Assembly: GCA_014239035.1 (NCBI GenBank)
Contig: JAAZZY010000010.1
Coordinates: 1 to 9,605 of the forward strand
DNA: 9,605 nucleotides
Reading direction: 5' to 3'
Origin: Chlamydiia bacterium
Lineage (GTDB): Bacteria; Chlamydiota; Chlamydiia; Chlamydiales; JAAZZY01
The position numbers and the translations under genes are program-made. Positions within the stretch are counted from its first letter, which is position 1; each line of letters starts with the position of its first letter. A model generated the notes under the pieces. It saw nothing but the letters and a program-made list of their open reading frames with translations. It did no database searches and had not been told where the DNA came from. Shown in pieces: positions 5,923 to 9,605 of this stretch.

Positions 5923-6350
5923 ACGATCTAGTAGAGCTTTCACTCATAAAAATTTTGCAAACAAGAACCTACACGGTTCTGGTCTTAGGAAGTGAAGACA
6001 AAAAGTTTTCTATCTACATGGAGCCACATGTTGGGCAAATTGCCCAAGAATTTTTTTCTAATGAAAAGCAAGAGCGTCCACAAACTTTTGATTTCATAGA
6101 CCGTACTTTTTTAGGTTTAGATTTAAAAGTTTTGCGCGTTTTGATCTACGATCTACAAGAAACAACATACTTCGCTAAAATTTTATTTGAGCATGAATCT
6201 GCCGATTTGACTCACCTCGTAGAGGTAGAGGCTAGGCCATCAGATGCTCTGGTTTTGGCTCTGCGCCACCACGCCCCGATCTTTTGCTCTAGAGATATTT
6301 TAGAGAAAACAATCGCATACGTTGATTCAGAGGAAGAGCTTAGTAGCTAA
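5919..6350 (+). CDS. BFN/DUF151 bifunctional nuclease-domain protein
   Basis: A 143-residue single-domain protein of the COG1259 (BFN, DUF151) family. Recognisable parts are PHVGQIAQEF (residues 36-45), RPQTFDFIDRTFLGLDLKV, FAKILFE and the family hallmark ARPSDALVLALRHHAPIF. The same fold occurs alone or fused to other domains in many bacteria and in plant BBD proteins; nuclease activity has been reported for some members, but the bacterial role is unclear. It overlaps the end of rpiA by four bases and has a strong AAGGAGAG ribosome site inside rpiA, so it is the second gene of that operon. Its 3' end overlaps the convergent ptsH by 11 bases, leaving no room for a terminator between them. The function is not tied to RpiA in any way I can see. 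Confidence 0.9.
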   Translation: MNDLVELSLIKILQTRTYTVLVLGSEDKKFSIYMEPHVGQIAQEFFSNEKQERPQTFDFIDRTFLGLDLKVLRVLIYDLQETTYFAKILFEHESADLTHLVEVEARPSDALVLALRHHAPIFCSRDILEKTIAYVDSEEELSS

Positions 6351-6666
6351 TATGAAATTTTTGCTGAGCGAGCTTTTGAATAGCTTCGACAGCTTCTTTG
6401 GCATCTTCACCTTGGGCTTCAATTTTAATTTTTGTTCCTTTACAGGCAGCAAGCATTAAAATTCCTAAGATAGACTTTGCATTGACTACAGTATCATCTA
6501 AAATTAGGTTGATCTGAGAAGTGAATTTACAGGTGCACTTTACAAGCTCTGTCGACGGACGGGTGTGGAGTCCCTTGTCATTTTGTATGACTAATATTCC
6601 TTCAAATTTAAGAGCGTCTGAATTGTTTTTATTATCTTTTGAAAAGCGTTGATCACATTGCAACAT
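6340..6666 (-). CDS. ptsH: phosphocarrier protein HPr
   Basis: HPr carries phosphate from enzyme I in the phosphotransferase system and serves as a regulatory protein. From ATG 6666 the protein has 108 residues. GLHTRPS holds the His15 equivalent at residue 34, and VNAKSILGIL the Ser46 regulatory site equivalent at residue 65, so both sites are in the correct register. Before the HPr domain there is an extra polar segment of about 19 residues (MLQCDQRFSKDNKNNSDAL), making it longer than the usual 85-90. The start at 6666 is chosen because GAGGG (6674-6678) lies seven bases upstream and a promoter fits just beyond. The longer frame back to a TTG at 6723 would run through that promoter. The residues after the His motif (STELVKC rather than AAxFVK) are slightly unusual. 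The 3' end overlaps the convergent BFN gene. Confidence 0.92.
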   Translation of the reverse strand: MLQCDQRFSKDNKNNSDALKFEGILVIQNDKGLHTRPSTELVKCTCKFTSQINLILDDTVVNAKSILGILMLAACKGTKIKIEAQGEDAKEAVEAIQKLAQQKFHISY

Positions 6667-6694
6667 ACTCAAACCCTCGAATGTTAAAGTAAAA

Positions 6695-6723
6695 TAGATA
6701 ACGTATTGAGGAGTTTTTTTCAA
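6695..6723 (-). promoter_or_regulatory. candidate promoter of ptsH
   Basis: On the minus strand TTGAAA (6718-6723) and TATCTA (6695-6700) are exactly 17 bases apart. Transcription would begin near 6688, leaving a leader of about 22 bases that contains the GAGGG ribosome site. The -10 matches consensus only moderately. This layout supports ATG 6666, not TTG 6723, as the start. Confidence 0.5.
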
Positions 6724-6799
6724 TGAAATATTCTCTTAGGCTCCCCAAGTGGGGGATAGAAGATAAAACTATTGCTTTATATGGGGCTCTATAGATAAA

Positions 6800-6824
6800 T
6801 AATTTCTATACATTATAGAAATTA
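6800..6824. promoter_or_regulatory. 25-bp perfect palindrome in front of the TPR/barrel gene
   Basis: Two 11-base arms (6800-6810 and 6814-6824, TAATTTCTATA and its complement) are separated by CAT. The right arm ends four bases before the ATG at 6829 and occupies the place of a ribosome site, which is otherwise absent. It also contains TATAAT-like hexamers on both strands. It could be an operator, a promoter -10, or an RNA hairpin controlling initiation. It is not followed by a T-run, so it does not look like a terminator. Confidence 0.7.
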
Positions 6825-6828
6825 ATTG

Positions 6829-8589
6829 ATGATGAGAGCGCTCTTTTTAATTTTAACATTCAACTGCTTTTTTCTTTTTGCTCAAGAACCTGATAGCGCA
6901 GTAAAGCGAAGGTATATTGAGCCGACTAAAGAAAGGACTCCTCCCCAAGAAGAAGAGCCAGAGGCTCCACCTCCTTCGAGAGGTTCAACGGCTATGGAGA
7001 ATGGAAATTTAAAGTTTGCCTACAAACACTTTTTAAAAGAGCTTAAAAAAGATAATTGTGATCAAAGAGCTCTTGGTGGTCTTTTAAAGTTGGCCAAACT
7101 ATGGGAGCATCAATCATCTCATCAAAGAAGCGTGATTCATATCTACCGCTTAATTCGTAGATGCAAACCCGATGATGCGAACATTGTTTTTCTACTTGGA
7201 CGCCAATATGCTTGGATGGGGAAAAATGTGAAGGCAAAGAAAACTTTAAGTAGCGTTTTAAAAATGGATCCACGCAAATTAGAAGCGGCCTCCATGCTCA
7301 TTAAAGTCTACATTGGGCAAGGTCACTGGAAAAGGGCCAAAGAACTCCTCAATCAGTATCCCCACCTAGAAGATGCGGATCAAGATCGAGCAGCTATTGC
7401 CTTTCAATCAAAAAATTATCGCAGTGCAGAGGATGAGTATCAAAAGCTAGTTGATAAAAACTCAGAAGATCTAAGCGCTCGAAGAGGGCTTGCACGCTCA
7501 CTCTCTGCCCAAAGAAAATTTAGAGCATCTAAGAATGAATATGCAAATTTAATTAGGAAAAATTCAAAAAGCTATCATGATTGGTCTGAATATAGGGCTG
7601 TGCGCTCTCATACAAACATTGGCATCTACTCCGTTGGAGGATACACCAAATCAAAACAGACTGATCCAGATATTGGGCAACCTGTTGTTGTGAACTACTA
7701 CACCTATGGTTTCTATGGCATAACGTTTCCAATATTTGATCAGTGGAAAATAGATCTTAGACAGTTATTTTTTCATCGAAAGCAAATAGATATATTTATC
7801 CCAGTAGGTACGAACTACAATGCATATATCTATGGGGCAGAAGCTCTCTCTAGCGTCTTTTTGTTAAAGTATCTGCAGTGGGATGTCACCTTAAGAATAC
7901 TTGGAGCTAGAGGGTATAACAATAACGTTATTTTTCCTTTTAGTAGCACCACACGATTTGAGCCGGGCACTTCAATCATCTATTCCGATCCTATGCAAAA
8001 TGCAACTTTGAATACTCATGTAGAATCTTTTATCTTTAAGAATTTTGATGTGATAGAGACTCAGTTGATGAGAACATTCTACCTGCATGCAGACTATACC
8101 TTTCATCCAAACGTTTGGCTCTCACCTGAACTCTACGCAAGTTTTGATGAGGTTTTTTACCAAGACTCTATTAACAACAGGCGTAATACAGAAAATTTAT
8201 GGGCGCGCTTTGACTTATTTACTTCTCTTGTAAAATTTCTCTATATGTTTGAGCATGCCAATTTTAAAGAAACAACAGACAACTATTACACTTTTAAGCG
8301 TCAATTTCGCAATACTCTTGGAGGGATTTTGAGGATTTCTCTAGGTAAAAATCTCTTTATAGAGGGGATATACAAACATCGTTGGACATATACAGTAGGT
8401 CTTAATCAGCCAATAGGTATATTTAACTTTCAAGCAGATAAGCAGAGGCTGCAGTCTGATAGAATTGTGCTAAGGAGTCGCTATCAACTTCGAGATCAGC
8501 TGGTTTTAGAGGCTAAGGGGCATCTATTCTATACTTCACTTCCTTATCGAGATTATAATGTTCAGGGGAGTATATCCTGGCAATTCTAA
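6829..8589 (+). CDS. outer membrane protein with TPR domain and C-terminal beta barrel (YaiO-like layout)
   Basis: A 586-residue protein from ATG 6829 (6832 is also possible). It starts with a signal peptide whose cleavage is likely after LFA near residue 18. A charged, Pro/Glu-rich linker follows (about 30-53, PPQEEEPEAPPPSRG). Then come helical TPR-like repeats (about 55-250), recognised from patterns such as NGNLKFAYKHFLKEL, LGRQYAWMGKNVKAKKTLSSVLKMDP and FQSKNYRSAEDEYQKLV. From about 262 to the end there are alternating Tyr/Phe-rich beta strands, finishing in GSISWQF with the Phe end typical of BAM substrates. The layout, TPR followed by a barrel of about 320 residues, resembles YaiO-type and exopolysaccharide-export outer membrane proteins; no synthase or export partner lies in the window. 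The gene is monocistronic, divergent from ptsH and convergent with pepF. The substrate is unknown. Confidence 0.85.
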   Translation: MMRALFLILTFNCFFLFAQEPDSAVKRRYIEPTKERTPPQEEEPEAPPPSRGSTAMENGNLKFAYKHFLKELKKDNCDQRALGGLLKLAKLWEHQSSHQRSVIHIYRLIRRCKPDDANIVFLLGRQYAWMGKNVKAKKTLSSVLKMDPRKLEAASMLIKVYIGQGHWKRAKELLNQYPHLEDADQDRAAIAFQSKNYRSAEDEYQKLVDKNSEDLSARRGLARSLSAQRKFRASKNEYANLIRKNSKSYHDWSEYRAVRSHTNIGIYSVGGYTKSKQTDPDIGQPVVVNYYTYGFYGITFPIFDQWKIDLRQLFFHRKQIDIFIPVGTNYNAYIYGAEALSSVFLLKYLQWDVTLRILGARGYNNNVIFPFSSTTRFEPGTSIIYSDPMQNATLNTHVESFIFKNFDVIETQLMRTFYLHADYTFHPNVWLSPELYASFDEVFYQDSINNRRNTENLWARFDLFTSLVKFLYMFEHANFKETTDNYYTFKRQFRNTLGGILRISLGKNLFIEGIYKHRWTYTVGLNQPIGIFNFQADKQRLQSDRIVLRSRYQLRDQLVLEAKGHLFYTSLPYRDYNVQGSISWQF

Positions 8590-8630
8590 CTATCTTCAGA
8601 TGTAATATACCCATGGCAAACTTTAAAATA

Positions 8631-8643
8631 AACGCACCGCGTT
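8631..8643 (-). terminator. weak candidate terminator between convergent genes
   Basis: AACGC and GCGTT form a five-pair stem with a three-base loop. On the minus strand it is followed by TATTTTAAAG. It lies about 100 bases past the pepF stop. A larger imperfect inverted repeat (8642-8655 with 8678-8687) overlaps its edge. The stem is short, so the call is tentative. Confidence 0.3.
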
Positions 8644-8746
8644 AGGGGTAAGCATCTGATCTGATGTCTTAAACAAAATGCTCCTAAAATGGTCTCGCAA
8701 GCCGAAATTATTTAAGTGGAGAATAGAAATGCTTTGCGCAATAATT

Positions 8747-9605
8747 TTAATCACTAGATGTTGCAGGCTCTGATTTGATTCCTTTGAGCTTTTCAACAAG
8801 ATCCTTAAAGACATCAAGCGCTGTTTCAATAGGTTCACTTGATGTCATATCAACTCCAGCAATCTTTAATAGATCTATTGGGTAGGCATGGCCTCCTTGT
8901 TTTAGGAATTTGAGGTAAGACTCTTGAGATCCTTTAACTCCAGAGATTACCCTTTCAGCAAGTGTTAGTGCTGCTGAAATGCCTGTGGCATACTGATAGA
9001 CATAGAAGTTTGAATAAAAATGAGGAACACGTGCCCACTCAATGGAAATTTCTTTATCAAGCTCAATGTGTGGACCGTAATAATCACGATTGAGCTTATA
9101 GTAAGAATCATTGATCATGGAAGCAGTTAGGGGCATTTCTTTTTCTAAACAGTCGTGAATGTAAAATTCAAATTCTGCAAACATTGCTTGTCTAAAGAGC
9201 GTTGCTCTTAGCTCTTCAATGCGCTCATGAAGTAGCATCAATTGAAAATCTTCATTTTGATCTTTTTTAAGAAGATAATTCATTAAAAGAGATTCATTAA
9301 AAATAGAGGCAACTTCTGCCACAAAGATTGGGTAGCGTGCATAGCAGTAAGATTGGTTTTGATTACTTAAGTATGTGTGCATGCTGTGCCCAGCTTCATG
9401 AGCTAGGGTAAACACATCATTGATGGTTCCTTTGTAGTTCATGAGGATATATGGATGGCTTCCATAGCAGCCAGAAGAGTAGGCGCCTGATCTCTTATTG
9501 AGGTTTTCATAGCGATCAACCCAACGCTGCTCCTTTAATCCTTTTGCTAAAGTAGACTGGTATTCTTTACCAAGAGGAGCAACAGACTCTACAATCCATT
9601 CTACT
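8747..9605 (-). CDS. pepF: oligoendopeptidase F (M3 family), C-terminal part
   Basis: A zinc metallopeptidase that degrades short peptides in the cytosol. The frame is open from the right window edge to the TAA at 8747, giving 285 residues; typical PepF has about 600, so the N-terminal half is outside. The visible part begins just before RWVDRYENLNKRSGAYSSG and SHPYILMNYKGT, both characteristic of PepF. The zinc site HEAGH lies at residues 69-73 of the visible part, and the third ligand Glu follows 23 residues later in FVAEVASIFNE. YATGISAALTLAERV and the end-of-domain pattern YPIDLLKIAGVDMTSSEPIETALDVF complete the family C-terminus. The internal ATG at 9442 is not the start, because conserved sequence continues upstream of it. 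The stop is about 157 bases from that of the convergent barrel gene. Confidence 0.96.
   Translation of the reverse strand, partial: VEWIVESVAPLGKEYQSTLAKGLKEQRWVDRYENLNKRSGAYSSGCYGSHPYILMNYKGTINDVFTLAHEAGHSMHTYLSNQNQSYCYARYPIFVAEVASIFNESLLMNYLLKKDQNEDFQLMLLHERIEELRATLFRQAMFAEFEFYIHDCLEKEMPLTASMINDSYYKLNRDYYGPHIELDKEISIEWARVPHFYSNFYVYQYATGISAALTLAERVISGVKGSQESYLKFLKQGGHAYPIDLLKIAGVDMTSSEPIETALDVFKDLVEKLKGIKSEPATSSD

Noticed and set aside
6667..6723. Extending ptsH to the TTG at 6723
   Set aside because: The TTG lies in the -35 box of the best promoter and has a poorer ribosome site than ATG 6666. The extra residues are not HPr-like.
6742..6756. TCCCC-AAGTG-GGGGA hairpin as a terminator
   Set aside because: Only five pairs, no T-run on either strand, and it lies upstream of both flanking genes.
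8623..8838. 71-residue minus-strand frame over the end of pepF
   Set aside because: It overlaps the conserved PepF C-terminus in another frame and has no recognisable features.

Overview
The window looks like chromosomal DNA of a bacterium of the Chlamydiota, probably one of the amoeba- or arthropod-associated lineages outside Chlamydiaceae. This is an inference from the AT-rich Gram-negative gene set: a RpiA with a GGGGALFREK active-site loop, a stand-alone HPr with an N-terminal extension, a short Nif3-like protein, PepF, an AsmA-like protein and beta-barrel outer membrane proteins. No rRNA or marker gene settles the species.

Left part (1-3735): almost everything reads on the minus strand. 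It is dominated by an imperfect segmental duplication. Copy B is intact: a YheT-like alpha/beta hydrolase lipoprotein (2238-3287), tRNA-Asn (3450-3521), and the 3' end of an AsmA-like gene (3576-4412). Copy A (1 to about 940) has the same order but has decayed unevenly. Its hydrolase is still open as far as the window shows (1-575). Its tRNA is a broken relic (693-762), and only a remnant of the AsmA-like gene's 3' end remains (about 805-934). A secreted beta-barrel protein gene with its own terminator (1031-1786) lies between the copies. I see nothing convincing in 1787-2237 apart from a short repeat and a 22-codon reading frame.

Middle (3576-6666): a Nif3-like gene and the AsmA-like gene are packed two bases apart on the minus strand, leading into tRNA-Asn. 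Divergent from them, rpiA (ribose-5-phosphate isomerase) and a BFN/DUF151 gene overlap by ATGA on the plus strand. The BFN gene runs tail-to-tail into ptsH (HPr), and the two overlap by 11 bases.

Right part (6667-9605): a 25-bp perfect palindrome sits directly in front of a 586-residue outer membrane protein with TPR repeats and a beta barrel (6829-8589). Convergent with it is the C-terminal half of oligoendopeptidase F (8747 to the window edge).

Most genes are housekeeping (pentose phosphate pathway, PTS regulation, peptide degradation) or envelope (two barrels, two lipoprotein hydrolases, one membrane-anchored AsmA-like protein). I see no defence system, CRISPR array, transposase or phage gene. 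The most informative feature is the duplication, with conserved protein copies beside a decayed tRNA and gene fragment.
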